DNA from: Bifidobacterium breve
GTDB taxonomy: Bacteria; Actinomycetota; Actinomycetes; Nanopelagicales; Nanopelagicaceae
Reading direction: 5' to 3'
Length of the DNA: 64,000 nucleotides
NCBI GenBank assembly: GCA_945860245.1
Contig: CAMAPO010000001.1
Span: 124,001-188,000, forward strand
Part shown: positions 10,591 to 20,764 of the stretch, in pieces
How positions within the stretch are numbered: the stretch's first letter is position 1
How the letters are laid out: each line of letters begins with the position of its first letter
Notes under the pieces: model-generated
The model's input: the letters and a program-made list of their open reading frames with translations, nothing else
The model's database searches: none
What the model was told of the DNA's origin: nothing
Position numbers and translations under genes: made by a program

Positions 10591-11018
10591 AGGTTTTAAT
10601 CATTAATGGACCAAATCTGGCTCGCCTAGATATACGTGACTCTGCGATCTACGGTGAGATGAGCTACCCACAATTGGTCGCTCATATAGAGAGCGCTGCA
10701 AAGACACATGGTTTTACGGCTGATGTCCGTCAAAGTGATGATGAAGCAATAATAATATCTTGGTTGCACGAAGCAGCCGATGGTTTGATTCCAGTTATCA
10801 TCAATCCCGCAGCATTTACTCATTATTCCTATGCCATTAGAGATGCCGCTGAATTGGTTAAGTCGCCGCTGATTGAAGTACATCTTTCAAATCCTTTGGC
10901 GCGTGAAGAGTTTAGACACACATCGGTAATCTCGGGAGTCGCGAATGGGACTATCGGAGGATTTGGGCCAAATTCCTATGTATTGGCGCTGATCGCTCTT
11001 AAGGCTCTGATCGCTTAA
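10587..11018 (+). CDS. aroQ: 3-Dehydroquinate dehydratase, type II
   Basis: Dehydrates 3-dehydroquinate to 3-dehydroshikimate. 143 residues, a type II dodecameric enzyme by length and motifs. NGPNLARLDIRDSAIYG holds the catalytic arginine and tyrosine; NPAAFTHYSYAIRDA and EVHLSNPLAREEFRH hold substrate-binding residues, the last with conserved histidine and arginine. Some usual positions differ: NLNxLG reads NLARLD, and the common SNHEGE segment reads SDDEAI. ATGA overlap with aroB. The gene ends the aro run. Confidence 0.88.
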   Translation: MKVLIINGPNLARLDIRDSAIYGEMSYPQLVAHIESAAKTHGFTADVRQSDDEAIIISWLHEAADGLIPVIINPAAFTHYSYAIRDAAELVKSPLIEVHLSNPLAREEFRHTSVISGVANGTIGGFGPNSYVLALIALKALIA

Positions 11019-11042
11019 ATCTTCAGGTAAACTTCACTAATA

Positions 11043-11061
11043 GCCTTCGAGAATCGAAGGC
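11043..11061. other. Perfect inverted repeat between aroQ and efp
   Basis: An 8-bp perfect stem (GCCTTCGA / TCGAAGGC) with a GAA loop lies 24 bp after the aroQ stop and about 70 bp before efp. It could end aro transcription, although no T-run follows, or act as a protein-binding palindrome. The rest of this 114-bp gap holds only the efp leader. Confidence 0.45.
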
Positions 11062-11132
11062 CAACCTCGCGTGGTAATTCTTTCAAGCGCATTCGGTTGA
11101 TGAATTGCGCTGATGCGCGAACTGGAGTCATC

Positions 11133-11693
11133 GTGGCAACAACTAATGATTTAAAAAATGGCATGACCTTAGATATTGATGGTCAACTATGGACTGTTGT
11201 TGAATTCCAACACGTGAAGCCAGGTAAGGGTCCAGCCTTTGTGCGATCCAAGTTGAAGCAGGTTTTAACTGGGAAAGTAGTAGATAAGACTTTTAACGCT
11301 GGAGTAAAGATAGAAATAGCCATTTTAGAGAAGCGAGAGATGAACTTCCTCTATAAAGAGGGCGAAGATTTCGTATTTATGGATAATAAAACCTTTGATC
11401 AGATGAATATAAGTTCGGCCACGGTGGGTGATTCGGCGCAATATATGTTGGAGAACACCGAAGCGATTGTGGCTATTCATGAGAATAACCCGCTCTATAT
11501 AGAGCTACCAGCGTCGGTAGTTCTCACTATTACCTATACCGAGCCTGGCCTACAAGGTGATCGCTCTTCAGGTGGAACTAAACCTGCAACAGTCGAGACT
11601 GGAATTCAAATTCAAGTACCACTTTTTATCAAGCAAGATGAAAAGGTCTTAGTTGATACTCGTGATGGATCATATTTGGGTCGCGCGAACTAG
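11133..11693 (+). CDS. efp: Translation elongation factor P
   Basis: Relieves ribosome stalling at polyproline. The GTG at 11133 is preferred because it gives the family N-terminus ([10 protein letters not shown]) and has GGAG 6 nt upstream; the open frame extends back to 11097 without similarity. 186 residues in three beta domains. The loop at the ribosomal P-site tip reads PGKGP (30-34) with Lys32 at the apex, the actinobacterial form reported to work without lysine modification. The C-terminal [16 protein letters not shown] is typical. It overlaps the nusB GTG by one base (TAGTG). Confidence 0.95.
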   Translation: MATTNDLKNGMTLDIDGQLWTVVEFQHVKPGKGPAFVRSKLKQVLTGKVVDKTFNAGVKIEIAILEKREMNFLYKEGEDFVFMDNKTFDQMNISSATVGDSAQYMLENTEAIVAIHENNPLYIELPASVVLTITYTEPGLQGDRSSGGTKPATVETGIQIQVPLFIKQDEKVLVDTRDGSYLGRAN

Positions 11694-12115
11694 TGTCTGC
11701 CAGAAGTAAGGCCCGCAAACATTGCCTAGATCTACTTTATGAAGGCGATATTCGTGGTTTAGCACCGGCTGATCTTTTGGCGATACGAGATATTGACGAT
11801 GATGGCCCTGATGCACGGCCGATACGCGAATATACTAAAGAGTTGATTTTAGGAGTCGCAGATAATCGCCGGAAGATCGATGAATTGATATCTACTTACG
11901 CGCAAGGCTGGGATATGGATCGGCTTCCTGCGGTAGATCGAAATATTCTGCGGCTAGGCATATATGAAATTTTATGGTGTAAAGATTTGGAAGATGCGAT
12001 TGCAATTGATGAAGCGCTCAACCTAGCTAGAGAGCTCTCCACAGATGACTCAGCAACCTATATCCATGGCGTTCTTGGCCGAATAGCATCAATCAAAGAT
12101 AGTTTGGCAATCTAG
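11693..12115 (+). CDS. nusB: Transcription antitermination factor NusB
   Basis: All-helical RNA-binding protein that, with NusE (S10), forms the antitermination complex on rRNA operons. 140 residues. The N-terminal SKARKHCLDLLYEGD, the central RLPAVDRNILRLGIYEI and the C-terminal YIHGVLGRIA match the family. GTG start overlapping the efp stop. efp-nusB adjacency is standard in Actinobacteria. It converges with bldD, leaving 2 bp between the stops. Confidence 0.92.
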   Translation: MSARSKARKHCLDLLYEGDIRGLAPADLLAIRDIDDDGPDARPIREYTKELILGVADNRRKIDELISTYAQGWDMDRLPAVDRNILRLGIYEILWCKDLEDAIAIDEALNLARELSTDDSATYIHGVLGRIASIKDSLAI

Positions 12116-12117
12116 CC

Positions 12118-12612
12118 TCACCCCAAGGTAATCTTCCATTCGCTCAGCCATTGCGATAACTGACTCTGGTTCATCTCCAAAAGAAGCGTTAAGTTATCTA
12201 AATCGGTGAAACGCAAGGTCAAGATTTCGCCATTCCAGTCACCTCTACGCTGTGCAATGGCGATTAGAAATCTATGAATTTTATTGAATCTTTCGTCGTC
12301 GCCTTCTTCCATTAGCTGGCCAACTCGCCTCTGATCAAATCTGCGAGACTTTAAATTCAGATCGTGCACTGGGTTGGAACCGCTCAATAGATCAACTATT
12401 GGTATTCCAAATAGATTGGCTAACTCCAATGCCCGAGCCAGGGATATTGCGCGGGTGCCACGTTCGTAAGAACCCATAACAACGGCCTTGATCGAGCCAC
12501 CAGATCTGGCTTCGATATCGTTGAGAGTCCAGCCGCGCGACTTGCGTATAGAACGCAGACGTAGCGAGACTGATTCTGGAGTGGGCTGGCTAAATGCCGG
12601 GGTAGTTTTCAT
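12118..12612 (-). CDS. bldD: BldD-like transcriptional regulator with cyclic-di-GMP motif
   Basis: Homologue of the Streptomyces developmental repressor BldD. The ATG at 12612 (164 residues) is preferred over the GTG at 12645 because TAACCT sits 7 nt upstream and the length matches BldD. The N-terminal XRE-type helix-turn-helix (about 16-78) contains AVVMGSYERGTRAIS, close to the BldD family sequence. The C-terminal domain contains Arg123-Gly-Asp125, eight residues, then Arg134-x-x-Asp137, the RxD-X8-RxxD pattern that binds tetrameric cyclic-di-GMP. The gene sits after nusB and before the pyr operon, as in other Actinobacteria. Confidence 0.85.
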   Translation of the reverse strand: MKTTPAFSQPTPESVSLRLRSIRKSRGWTLNDIEARSGGSIKAVVMGSYERGTRAISLARALELANLFGIPIVDLLSGSNPVHDLNLKSRRFDQRRVGQLMEEGDDERFNKIHRFLIAIAQRRGDWNGEILTLRFTDLDNLTLLLEMNQSQLSQWLSEWKITLG

Positions 12613-12619
12613 ACGCGGT

Positions 12620-12625
12620 AGGTTA
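12620..12625 (-). promoter_or_regulatory. Probable -10 element of bldD (leaderless)
   Basis: Minus-strand TAACCT ends 7 nt before the ATG at 12612. It would exclude the longer GTG-initiated reading. Confidence 0.5.
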
Positions 12626-12657
12626 AGGCGATCGGCACCGTTCACACTTCCGGCTGT

Positions 12658-12670
12658 CCACAGGATGTGG
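12658..12670. promoter_or_regulatory. CCAC-N5-GTGG palindrome upstream of bldD
   Basis: The perfect dyad CCAC AGGAT GTGG keeps the ACnnnnnGT core of the Streptomyces BldD box. It lies about 45 bp upstream of the proposed bldD start and just before the pyrR promoter region. It may be an autoregulatory site. This is inference from spacing and symmetry. Confidence 0.35.
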
Positions 12671-12681
12671 CTCCGGCGGTG

Positions 12682-12687
12682 TACTAT
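12682..12687 (+). promoter_or_regulatory. Candidate -10 element of the pyr operon
   Basis: TACTAT fits TAnnnT and would start transcription near 12694, giving an untranslated leader of about 45 nt that includes the PyrR-binding hairpin. No convincing -35 was found. Confidence 0.4.
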
Positions 12688-12704
12688 TTGCCAACATCCT
12701 TTAA

Positions 12705-12732
12705 CGACCCGTCCTGCGAGGCGGGGAAGGAG
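12705..12732 (+). promoter_or_regulatory. PyrR-binding RNA hairpin overlapping the pyrR ribosome site
   Basis: The leader holds CCCG-(T)-CCT, loop GCG, AGG-CGGG (12708-12725), directly followed by GAAGGAG (12726-12732), the Shine-Dalgarno for the ATG at 12739. The TCCTGCGAGGC segment resembles the conserved loop bound by PyrR with UMP. In mycobacteria PyrR bound at this place blocks ribosome access, so translational repression by uridine nucleotides is the likely mechanism. Confidence 0.75.
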
Positions 12733-12738
12733 ATTTAA

Positions 12739-13272
12739 ATGAGCCTTGTCCTGCCTGCGCCAGATATATCCCGCGCACTTACTCGAATTTCACATGAGAT
12801 CCTGGAACGAAATGCTGGCTCCAAGGCCATCACATTATTGGGGATTCCAACTCGTGGTGCGCATCTAGCTAAACGTATCGCCGAAATAATTAGCAAGATC
12901 GAGAATCTCCCGATCCAAGTGGGCACCCTAGATATCACGCTACATCGCGATGACCTGCGGTTGCGTCCTCCTCGGGCTTTGATGCCAACCATGATTCCTT
13001 CATTAGGGGTTGAAGGTAGAAATGTAATCCTGGTTGATGACGTTCTCTTCTCTGGCAGAACAATCCGTGCCGCTCTAGATGCGCTCGGAGAAATTGGTCG
13101 ACCAAAGAGCGTGCAGTTAGCGATCTTGGTAGATCGAGGTCATCGAGAGCTACCGATTCGTGCAGATTATGTTGGTAAAAATATTCCAACCTCAATTTCC
13201 CAAAGCGTGATTGTTCATCTAACTGAGCTCGATGGTGTTGATGAAGTGTTGATTGAAGGTAGCAGCGAATGA
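12739..13272 (+). CDS. pyrR: Pyrimidine operon regulatory protein PyrR
   Basis: RNA-binding regulator of the pyr operon, with weak uracil phosphoribosyltransferase activity in some species. 177 residues. The PRPP-binding loop is [33 protein letters not shown] and [20 protein letters not shown] are family signatures. Strong GAAGGAG 6 nt before the ATG, within its own target hairpin. It overlaps pyrB by 4 bp (ATGA), so repression of pyrR should spread to the coupled genes. Confidence 0.95.
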   Translation: MSLVLPAPDISRALTRISHEILERNAGSKAITLLGIPTRGAHLAKRIAEIISKIENLPIQVGTLDITLHRDDLRLRPPRALMPTMIPSLGVEGRNVILVDDVLFSGRTIRAALDALGEIGRPKSVQLAILVDRGHRELPIRADYVGKNIPTSISQSVIVHLTELDGVDEVLIEGSSE

Positions 13273-14216
13273 AACATCTCTTATCGATAAATGATCTCTC
13301 TAAATCTGATGCGATTTCCATCTTAGATACGGCGCAAGAGTTGGCACGAGTAAGTGACGGACCAATGAAGAAACTGCCAACGCTGCGCGGCCGAACAATA
13401 GTTAACCTCTTCGCCGAAGATTCCACACGTACTCGAATCTCCTTTGAGGCCGCTGCGAAACGCTTATCTGCAGATGTAATCAACTTTTCCGCAAAAGGAT
13501 CGAGCATAAGCAAGGGCGAGTCTCTAAAAGATACTGCGCAAACTCTTCAAGCAATGGGTGCTGATGCGGTAATTATCCGGCATGGCGCATCCGGTGCCGC
13601 CCAGCGCTTAGCAGATTCTCAATGGATGTCTGGATCAGTTATAAATGCGGGGGATGGAACTCACGAGCATCCCAGCCAAGCCTTATTAGATGCTTTCACT
13701 ATCCGCAAACATTTATCTAAGGGTGGGAGTGATCTTTCAGGTTTGCGAGTTGCCATCGTTGGCGATGTTCTACATTCTCGAGTCGCCAGATCTAACGTAC
13801 TTTTATTATCAATGCTGGGAGCGCAGGTTGTTCTCGTAGCCCCACCTACTTTGCTGCCAGTCGGCGTTGAAAGTTGGCCTTGCGAGATTTCATACGATTT
13901 AGATGATGTGATAAGTACCGTTGATGCGGTGATGATGTTGCGAATCCAACTGGAGCGAATGAACGAACTCTTCTTTCCAAACGCCCGTGAGTATTCTAGA
14001 TATTTTGGACTAAACAGTGATCGAATTCGGACGCTAAAGCAAAGTGCGATTGTTATGCATCCGGGGCCAATGAATCGTGGTTTGGAAATTACCGCTGACG
14101 CTGCAGATGGAGCACGGTCTGTGATTGTTGAACAAGTAGCAAATGGAGTAAGTATCCGAATGGCAATTTTATATCTACTTCTGGCTGGTAGCCAAGAGAT
14201 TGGAGCAGCGCTGTGA
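13269..14216 (+). CDS. pyrB: Aspartate carbamoyltransferase catalytic chain
   Basis: Condenses carbamoyl phosphate with aspartate. 315 residues. STRTRISFE binds carbamoyl phosphate; [24 protein letters not shown] and MRIQLERMN follow in order; [11 protein letters not shown] ends the aspartate domain. No regulatory pyrI gene is nearby, as is usual in Gram-positive bacteria. The stop overlaps the pyrC GTG by 4 bp. Confidence 0.96.
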   Translation: MKHLLSINDLSKSDAISILDTAQELARVSDGPMKKLPTLRGRTIVNLFAEDSTRTRISFEAAAKRLSADVINFSAKGSSISKGESLKDTAQTLQAMGADAVIIRHGASGAAQRLADSQWMSGSVINAGDGTHEHPSQALLDAFTIRKHLSKGGSDLSGLRVAIVGDVLHSRVARSNVLLLSMLGAQVVLVAPPTLLPVGVESWPCEISYDLDDVISTVDAVMMLRIQLERMNELFFPNAREYSRYFGLNSDRIRTLKQSAIVMHPGPMNRGLEITADAADGARSVIVEQVANGVSIRMAILYLLLAGSQEIGAAL

Positions 14217-15523
14217 CACAGGTAAATTTCCTTCTTAAAGGTTTAACACTTCCTGATGGAAGTAAGAGCGATATTGAAGTTCGCGATGGAAAGATTGCAG
14301 CGATAGCCAAATCATTGCCTAAGGGTGGTGGCGTTGTTGAAATTGATTTATCTGGCTCGATCGTTCTACCCGGGCTGGTAGATCTGCACACCCATCTACG
14401 CGAACCTGGTAAGGAAGATGCAGAGACTGTTTTGTCGGGGACAATGGCGGCAGCTAAGGGTGGGTATGTAGCAGTCTCTGCGATGGCTAATACTTCTCCG
14501 GTTGCTGACACAGCAGGTGTTGTCGAACAAGTTTATGCCTTAGGGCAGAGTTCGGGTTTTGCAGATGTTTTTCCAATTGGTGCGGTTACGCAAGGGTTGC
14601 TAGGTCAGAACCTTTCTGAAATTGGTGCGATGGCGGATTCTCGAGCACGAGTTCGAATCTTTAGCGATGATGGTAATTGCGTATTTGATCCACTAGTTAT
14701 GCGTCGGGCTTTGGAATATGTGAAGAAATTTGATGGCGTTATCGCTCAACACGCGCAGGAACCACGTTTAACCCTTGGCGCACAGATGAATGAAGGTGAG
14801 ATCTCATCTCGTTTAGGTTTAAAGGGTTGGCCAGCGGTAGCCGAGGAGGCGATCATTGCACGTGATATTTTAATTGCAGATCACGTGAAATCGCGCTTAC
14901 ATATCTGCCATCTGACGACGGCTGGGGGAGTTGAAATTATTCGTTGGGCAAAAGCGCGAGGTATCGATGTAACCGCTGAGGTGACCCCGCACCACTTGCT
15001 TTTAACCGATGAAAAAGCGCTGAGCTATGATCCAATTTTCAAAGTTAATCCTCCGCTGCGCACCCAACGTGATATTGAGGCGTTACGTGAAGGACTTGCC
15101 GACGGAACTATTGATATTGTCGCTACCGATCATGCTCCGCATCCAGCGGAGGCGAAAGAGTGTGAATGGCAGGAAGCGGCCTTTGGAATGTTGGGGTTGG
15201 AGAGCGCACTTGCAATTATTAACCAGACTATGGTGGCCACAGGGTTAATGGATTGGGAGGCTGTGGCGGATCGCATGAGTTATGCGCCGGCGCGGATTGG
15301 CCGATATGTAGATCATGGCCAGAAAATTGCGGTTGGCAACGTTGCGAATTTAACTTTAATAAACCCAACCCAGATTTATCGAGTCGATCGCGATTTAGTC
15401 GCGTCCCGTAGTCGCAATACTCCCTTCCATGGAATGGACCTGCCGGGAGTCATCACCGCTACCTTCTATCGGGGTTTGCCAACCTATCTTGAGGGAAAAC
15501 TTCATCCGCAGGGTGGCAAGTAG
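14213..15523 (+). CDS. pyrC: Dihydroorotase (class I)
   Basis: Cyclises carbamoyl-aspartate to dihydroorotate. 436 residues, amidohydrolase fold. [16 protein letters not shown] holds the HxH metal ligands; the central FSDDGNCV has the bridging Asp found in class I enzymes in place of carboxylated lysine; ICHLTTAG and TPHHLLLTD carry His ligands; VATDHAPH carries the catalytic Asp. GTG start inside the pyrB stop; its own stop overlaps carA as TAGTG. Confidence 0.95.
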   Translation: MTQVNFLLKGLTLPDGSKSDIEVRDGKIAAIAKSLPKGGGVVEIDLSGSIVLPGLVDLHTHLREPGKEDAETVLSGTMAAAKGGYVAVSAMANTSPVADTAGVVEQVYALGQSSGFADVFPIGAVTQGLLGQNLSEIGAMADSRARVRIFSDDGNCVFDPLVMRRALEYVKKFDGVIAQHAQEPRLTLGAQMNEGEISSRLGLKGWPAVAEEAIIARDILIADHVKSRLHICHLTTAGGVEIIRWAKARGIDVTAEVTPHHLLLTDEKALSYDPIFKVNPPLRTQRDIEALREGLADGTIDIVATDHAPHPAEAKECEWQEAAFGMLGLESALAIINQTMVATGLMDWEAVADRMSYAPARIGRYVDHGQKIAVGNVANLTLINPTQIYRVDRDLVASRSRNTPFHGMDLPGVITATFYRGLPTYLEGKLHPQGGK

Positions 15524-16650
15524 TGGCTAAAGCATTTCTCGTATTAGATGATGGCAGAATATTTGAAGGTAACTCTTGGGCTGCCACTGGGCGTACTTTT
15601 GGCGAAGCGGTATTCCAAACCGGTATGACTGGCTACCAAGAGACGTTAACTGATCCAAGTTATCATCGACAAGTAGTTGTTATGACTGCACCGCATATCG
15701 GAAATACTGGGATAAATACCCCTGATAATGAATCGAAGAAGATTTGGGTGGCCGGATTCGTCGTTCGCAACCCTTCTACAATTTCCAGTAATTGGCGTAG
15801 CGAAAAAGAGTTAGAAGTTGAATTAATTGAACAAGGGGTTGTTGGAATCCAAGGTATAGATACACGAGCCTTAACACGGCATCTGCGAGATCGTGGAGCG
15901 ATGCGCGTAGGCATCTTTTCAGATTTAGAAATTTCGCGTGACGAGATGGTTATTGAGGTACGTAAGATCGATGCGATGTCAGGGGCGTATTTAAGTGCAG
16001 ATGTATCGACGGATAAGCCATATATCGTTCCAGCTGTTGGTGCAAAGAGATATACCGTTGCAGCTATTGATCTGGGGATCAAGGGAGCAACTCCAAGAGC
16101 GTTAGCCGTGCGTGGAGTTGAGGTTCATGTCTTGCCTTTTAACTCTAGTTTAGAAGATATTAAGAGCGTTCGACCTGATGGGGTTTTTCTTTCAAACGGT
16201 CCAGGAGATCCCGCAACAATGGATGGCGTCGTTGATCTTGTTCGTGAGATTCTGATCGAAGAGATTCCTATCTTTGGAATTTGCTTTGGGCATCAAATTC
16301 TGGGTCGAGCGCTAGGTTTCGATACCTACAAATTACAGTTTGGTCATCGGGGAATTAACCAACCAGTTTTAGATAAGAAGACTGGAAAAGTCGAAATCAC
16401 AGCGCACAATCATGGTTTCGCAATTAAGGCGCCGATTGATGGAGTGTTCAATACAGTCTTCGGTTCGGGTGAAGTAACACACGTTGGGCTAAACGATGGC
16501 GTTGTTGAAGGCCTACAACTTCTAGAACGGGGCGCATTTAGCGTTCAGTACCACCCAGAAGCTGCCGCTGGTCCACATGATGCGGCATATCTCTTTGATC
16601 GTTTTATAGATTTGATGGTTAAGTATCCACGCAAGGGTGGTTCACTTTAA
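15523..16650 (+). CDS. carA: Carbamoyl-phosphate synthase small chain
   Basis: Glutaminase subunit that feeds ammonia to CarB. 375 residues. The N-terminal CPSase domain is followed by a class I amidotransferase domain with the nucleophilic cysteine in [10 protein letters not shown] and the His-Glu pair in [14 protein letters not shown] start. Its stop overlaps the carB ATG by one base (TAATG). Serves both arginine and pyrimidine synthesis, but its position ties expression to PyrR. Confidence 0.96.
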   Translation: MAKAFLVLDDGRIFEGNSWAATGRTFGEAVFQTGMTGYQETLTDPSYHRQVVVMTAPHIGNTGINTPDNESKKIWVAGFVVRNPSTISSNWRSEKELEVELIEQGVVGIQGIDTRALTRHLRDRGAMRVGIFSDLEISRDEMVIEVRKIDAMSGAYLSADVSTDKPYIVPAVGAKRYTVAAIDLGIKGATPRALAVRGVEVHVLPFNSSLEDIKSVRPDGVFLSNGPGDPATMDGVVDLVREILIEEIPIFGICFGHQILGRALGFDTYKLQFGHRGINQPVLDKKTGKVEITAHNHGFAIKAPIDGVFNTVFGSGEVTHVGLNDGVVEGLQLLERGAFSVQYHPEAAAGPHDAAYLFDRFIDLMVKYPRKGGSL

Positions 16651-19600
16651 TGCCACGCGATTTATCAATAAAAAGTGTTCTGGTAATTGGATCTGGGCCA
16701 ATTGTTATTGGCCAGGCCTGTGAGTTTGATTATTCAGGAACTCAAGCCTGTCGGGTCTTGCGCGCAGAAGGAATTCGAGTGATTCTAGTTAACTCAAATC
16801 CTGCAACGATTATGACCGATCCAGAATTTGCAGATGCAACATATATTGAACCTATAACTCCAGAATTTATCGAGAATATTATTGCCAAAGAGCGACCCGA
16901 TGCAGTTCTGGCAACCCTTGGTGGTCAAACAGCGCTAAATGCAGCGATTGGTTTACATAAAGCGGGAACGTTAGAACGTTATGGAACTCATTTGATCGGG
17001 GCAGATGTTGATGCGATTGAACGTGGAGAGAATCGTGAACTATTCCGAGCTATCGTTGAAAAGATCGGTGGCGAGTCGGCAAAGTCAGTTATCTGTCATA
17101 CGATGGAAGAGGTGATTGCAGGAGCCGCAGTTCTGCATTACCCGGTAGTTGTTCGCCCATCTTTTACGATGGGTGGACTTGGATCAGGTATAGCCTTTGA
17201 TGAGGAGAACTTACGACAGATTGCAGGTGCTGGTCTTCGTTATAGTCCAACATCTGAGGTACTCCTGGAAGAATCAATCTTGGGATGGAAAGAGTTCGAA
17301 TTAGAAGTAATGCGAGATGCATCAGATAACGTGGTGATTGTCTGCAGCATTGAAAATATCGATCCGATGGGTGTGCACACCGGTGATTCAATCACTGTTG
17401 CGCCCGCGCTCACTCTGACCGATGTGGAGTTCCAGAAATTACGTAATCTTTCTATAGATATTATTCGTGAAGTTGGAGTTGCAACTGGTGGTTGCAATAT
17501 TCAATTTGCAGTAAACCCAGATAACGGCCGAATTATCGTAATAGAGATGAATCCACGTGTCTCACGCTCTAGCGCCTTGGCATCCAAAGCGACCGGCTTT
17601 CCAATTGCTAAAATCGCCACCAAACTGGCCATTGGTTACACCTTGGACGAGATCAAAAATGACATTACTCAAGTAACCCCCGCATCTTTTGAGCCGACCT
17701 TAGATTACATAGTCGTAAAGGCTCCACGCTTTGCCTTCGAAAAGTTTGCCGATGCTGATCCACGACTTACTACAACAATGAAGAGCGTTGGCGAGGCGAT
17801 GGCTATTGGTCGCTCGTTCCCCGAAGCGTTAATGAAGGCACTGAGATCCTTAGAACGGAAAGAGGCGATCTTCCAATTCCCTGTAGATATTTCGAAGATA
17901 GATAAAGCTGCCTTGCTGCAGGCAATGCAGATACCGACTGAATATCGTTTGCAACAAGTGCAGAAGGCGATGTGGATTGGGGCAGATATTGATGAGATAT
18001 TCGCGGCGACTAAGATCGATCGCTGGTTCTTGCATCAAATTGATTTGATAAATATCCGCGCCAAAGAGTTAGCCCAGCCCGGTGAGTTATCGCTGCAGCT
18101 TTTACGATCAGGTAAGGAGATGGGCTTTTCGGATGCTCAGATCGCAACTCTGCGAGGATTGAAAGAAGAGGATGTTCGCAAAGCACGTCATCACGCCAAT
18201 ATTCGTCCGGTCTATAAGACCGTCGATACTTGCGCCGCCGAATTTGAGGCATTTACTCCTTATCATTATTCAAGTTATGAAGAAGAGACGGAAGTCCGAG
18301 CTCGGACAAAACCTGCAGTAATTATTTTAGGTAGTGGCCCGAATCGAATCGGCCAGGGTATTGAGTTCGATTACTCCTGTGTCCATGCCTCATTTACTTT
18401 ACGTGAGGCGGGGTTTGAAACAATTATGATCAATTGCAACCCCGAGACGGTATCTACTGATTACGACACTTCAGATCGTCTCTACTTTGAGCCACTAACG
18501 CTAGAAGATGTTCTAGAAGTAGTTCATGCCGAAACGCTGGCGGGGCCACTACTTGGCGTCATCACGCAACTCGGTGGACAAACACCCTTGGGATTAGCCG
18601 CTGGTTTAAAGGCAGCAGGAGTAAATATTTTAGGTACTTCACCGGAAGCGATTAACCTGGCGGAAGAGCGTGGCGCATTCGGCCAAGTTCTAATGGAACA
18701 GGCTCTTACTGCGCCAGAGTTTGGAATGGCGGCATCCCAGATGGAAGCATTAGATATCGCAGCGCGCATTGGATATCCAGTTTTGGTTCGCCCATCTTTC
18801 GTTCTCGGTGGTCGAGGAATGGAAATTGTCTATGATGATGTAGCTCTTTCATCATTTATTAGCCGTGCCACCGATATCACACCAGATCATCCAGTCCTCG
18901 TGGATCGTTTCTTAGATAGCGCAATCGAGATTGATGTTGATGCGCTCTATGACGGAAATGAACTCTTCCTCGGTGGGGTAATGGAGCATATCGAGGAAGC
19001 AGGCATTCACTCAGGTGATAGCGCGTGCGTTCTTCCAGCAGCGACGATTACACCGGCACAGCAGAAAGCGATCCGTGAAGCAACGCTTAAAATCGCCCAA
19101 GGCGTTGGAGTATTAGGTCTAATAAATATTCAATTCGCAATCGCTGAAGATGTTCTATATGTCTTAGAAGCGAACCCACGTGCATCTCGAACAGTACCTT
19201 TTGTGAGTAAAGCAACTGGAGTTCCTTTAGCGAAAGCTGCGGCGAGAATATCTGTGGGCTCAACTATCGCTGAGTTAAAGAGTGAAGGTTTATTACCTAA
19301 TACTCTCGATGGAGTTGCAAAAGGAATTTCCGTTAAGGAAGCAGTTCTGCCGTGGAACCGCTTTAGACGAACTGATGGACGTGGAGTTGATGCTGTTCTG
19401 GGTCCAGAGATGCGTTCCACTGGTGAAGTTATGGGTATTGCCGAAACATTTGGCGAAAGCTACGCCAAGTCGCAGATAAGCGCTTTTGGTCCATTGCCTA
19501 AAGCGGGAACGGTCTTTATCTCCTTGGCAGATAAAGATAAATCTTCAGGAATTGCTCCTGCAAAAGCGCTTCTAGCGCTAGGTTTTAATCTATTAGCAAC

Positions 19601-19916
19601 TGGAGGCACAGCGGATTTCCTCGCTCTAAATGGAGTCTTGTCCCATAAGGTACGTAAGTATTCCGAAGGTTCAGGTCCAATGGGGGAGCGCACAATCGTG
19701 GAGCTTTTAAATAGCGGTGATGTGGATCTAGTGATTAACACTCCTGTAGGGCGAGGTACTCGTGCTGATGGATGGGCGATCCGCACTGCGGCGGTGCAGC
19801 GGTCAATTCCTTGCATAACCACAACTGCAGGTTTTAGCGCAGCAGTTGAAGGCATTAAAGCGTTGCAACGTGGTGAACTTAGCGTGTCGCCTATTCAAGA
19901 ATGGTTGAAGAGATAA
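16650..19916 (+). CDS. carB: Carbamoyl-phosphate synthase large chain
   Basis: Makes carbamoyl phosphate from bicarbonate, two ATP and ammonia. 1088 residues: first ATP-grasp half (about 1-400), oligomerisation region (400-550), second ATP-grasp half (about 550-940), and an MGS-like allosteric domain at the C-terminus. The paired motifs [17 protein letters not shown] and [17 protein letters not shown] show the internal duplication. Full length. Stop overlaps the next ATG as TAATG at 19916. Confidence 0.97.
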   Translation: MPRDLSIKSVLVIGSGPIVIGQACEFDYSGTQACRVLRAEGIRVILVNSNPATIMTDPEFADATYIEPITPEFIENIIAKERPDAVLATLGGQTALNAAIGLHKAGTLERYGTHLIGADVDAIERGENRELFRAIVEKIGGESAKSVICHTMEEVIAGAAVLHYPVVVRPSFTMGGLGSGIAFDEENLRQIAGAGLRYSPTSEVLLEESILGWKEFELEVMRDASDNVVIVCSIENIDPMGVHTGDSITVAPALTLTDVEFQKLRNLSIDIIREVGVATGGCNIQFAVNPDNGRIIVIEMNPRVSRSSALASKATGFPIAKIATKLAIGYTLDEIKNDITQVTPASFEPTLDYIVVKAPRFAFEKFADADPRLTTTMKSVGEAMAIGRSFPEALMKALRSLERKEAIFQFPVDISKIDKAALLQAMQIPTEYRLQQVQKAMWIGADIDEIFAATKIDRWFLHQIDLINIRAKELAQPGELSLQLLRSGKEMGFSDAQIATLRGLKEEDVRKARHHANIRPVYKTVDTCAAEFEAFTPYHYSSYEEETEVRARTKPAVIILGSGPNRIGQGIEFDYSCVHASFTLREAGFETIMINCNPETVSTDYDTSDRLYFEPLTLEDVLEVVHAETLAGPLLGVITQLGGQTPLGLAAGLKAAGVNILGTSPEAINLAEERGAFGQVLMEQALTAPEFGMAASQMEALDIAARIGYPVLVRPSFVLGGRGMEIVYDDVALSSFISRATDITPDHPVLVDRFLDSAIEIDVDALYDGNELFLGGVMEHIEEAGIHSGDSACVLPAATITPAQQKAIREATLKIAQGVGVLGLINIQFAIAEDVLYVLEANPRASRTVPFVSKATGVPLAKAAARISVGSTIAELKSEGLLPNTLDGVAKGISVKEAVLPWNRFRRTDGRGVDAVLGPEMRSTGEVMGIAETFGESYAKSQISAFGPLPKAGTVFISLADKDKSSGIAPAKALLALGFNLLATGGTADFLALNGVLSHKVRKYSEGSGPMGERTIVELLNSGDVDLVINTPVGRGTRADGWAIRTAAVQRSIPCITTTAGFSAAVEGIKALQRGELSVSPIQEWLKR

Positions 19917-20764
19917 TGTCGCTAATAAATCGTTCTGCAGCGCAAATGAACGCTACGGTTTTAGCCAATAAAAGAGTTGGGCAATATCACCAAATCGTTT
20001 TTGGTATTGGAGATTTAGTTAAATCTTGTAGACCTGGCAATTTCGTTGCTATTAAAGTTGGTGGTGAATCCTCGCGCATGATTTTGCGACGCGCCTTTGC
20101 AATCTCACGGGTGGCGGAGAGCGTTAGCTTTGGTGGAACTATGGAGTTGATTGTTGCTCCGCATGGGGCTGGTTCTAAATGGCTCTGTTCGCAGGCAGAG
20201 GGTTCCGAGGTAGATATCATCGCACCGCTTGGCACCGCATTTGGTATACCAACGCAGTCAGTAAAAGCGCTTCTTGTCGGTGGTGGTTATGGTTCTGCTC
20301 CACTATTTGGTTTAGCTGAAGTTTTGAAAGCTCGGGGATGCCAAGTAGATATGTTGCTTGGAGCATCTACTGGCGCAAAGATTTATGCGCCTATGGAAGG
20401 TAAACGCTCCGTCAATTCGTTAAAGATTTATACTGAAGATGGTTCGATGGGCGAAATCGGAAGAGTCACTGAACCGATCAAAGCGCTTATTGAAAAGAGA
20501 GAAGTAGATGTAATTTACTCCTGCGGGCCTATGGGTATGTTAAGTGCGATTTCAGCTTTAGCTGCGGGAAGTGATGTTGTTCACCAATGCGCAGTTGAAG
20601 AAGCGATGGCGTGTGGAGTCGGTATTTGTATGACCTGCGTTCTTCCAGTATTGGGAGAAGATGGCAAGGTTGCGATGTTGCGCTCGTGTATAGATGGCCC
20701 AGTAATGGATGGCGCACAAGTTCAGTGGAATATGGTCGGGCAAGTTCCCGAGGTGACATCTTGA
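19916..20764 (+). CDS. pyrK: Dihydroorotate dehydrogenase electron transfer subunit
   Basis: FAD and [2Fe-2S] subunit that passes electrons from class 1B PyrD to NAD+. The ATG at 19916 (282 residues) overlaps the carB stop by one base; the frame also opens at 19901, but those residues lie inside carB. RRAFAIS is the flavin RxxS motif, VGGGYGSAPL binds the nucleotide, and Cys233, Cys238, Cys241 and Cys258 form the C-x4-C-x2-C-x16-C cluster. It immediately precedes pyrD. Confidence 0.88.
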   Translation: MSLINRSAAQMNATVLANKRVGQYHQIVFGIGDLVKSCRPGNFVAIKVGGESSRMILRRAFAISRVAESVSFGGTMELIVAPHGAGSKWLCSQAEGSEVDIIAPLGTAFGIPTQSVKALLVGGGYGSAPLFGLAEVLKARGCQVDMLLGASTGAKIYAPMEGKRSVNSLKIYTEDGSMGEIGRVTEPIKALIEKREVDVIYSCGPMGMLSAISALAAGSDVVHQCAVEEAMACGVGICMTCVLPVLGEDGKVAMLRSCIDGPVMDGAQVQWNMVGQVPEVTS

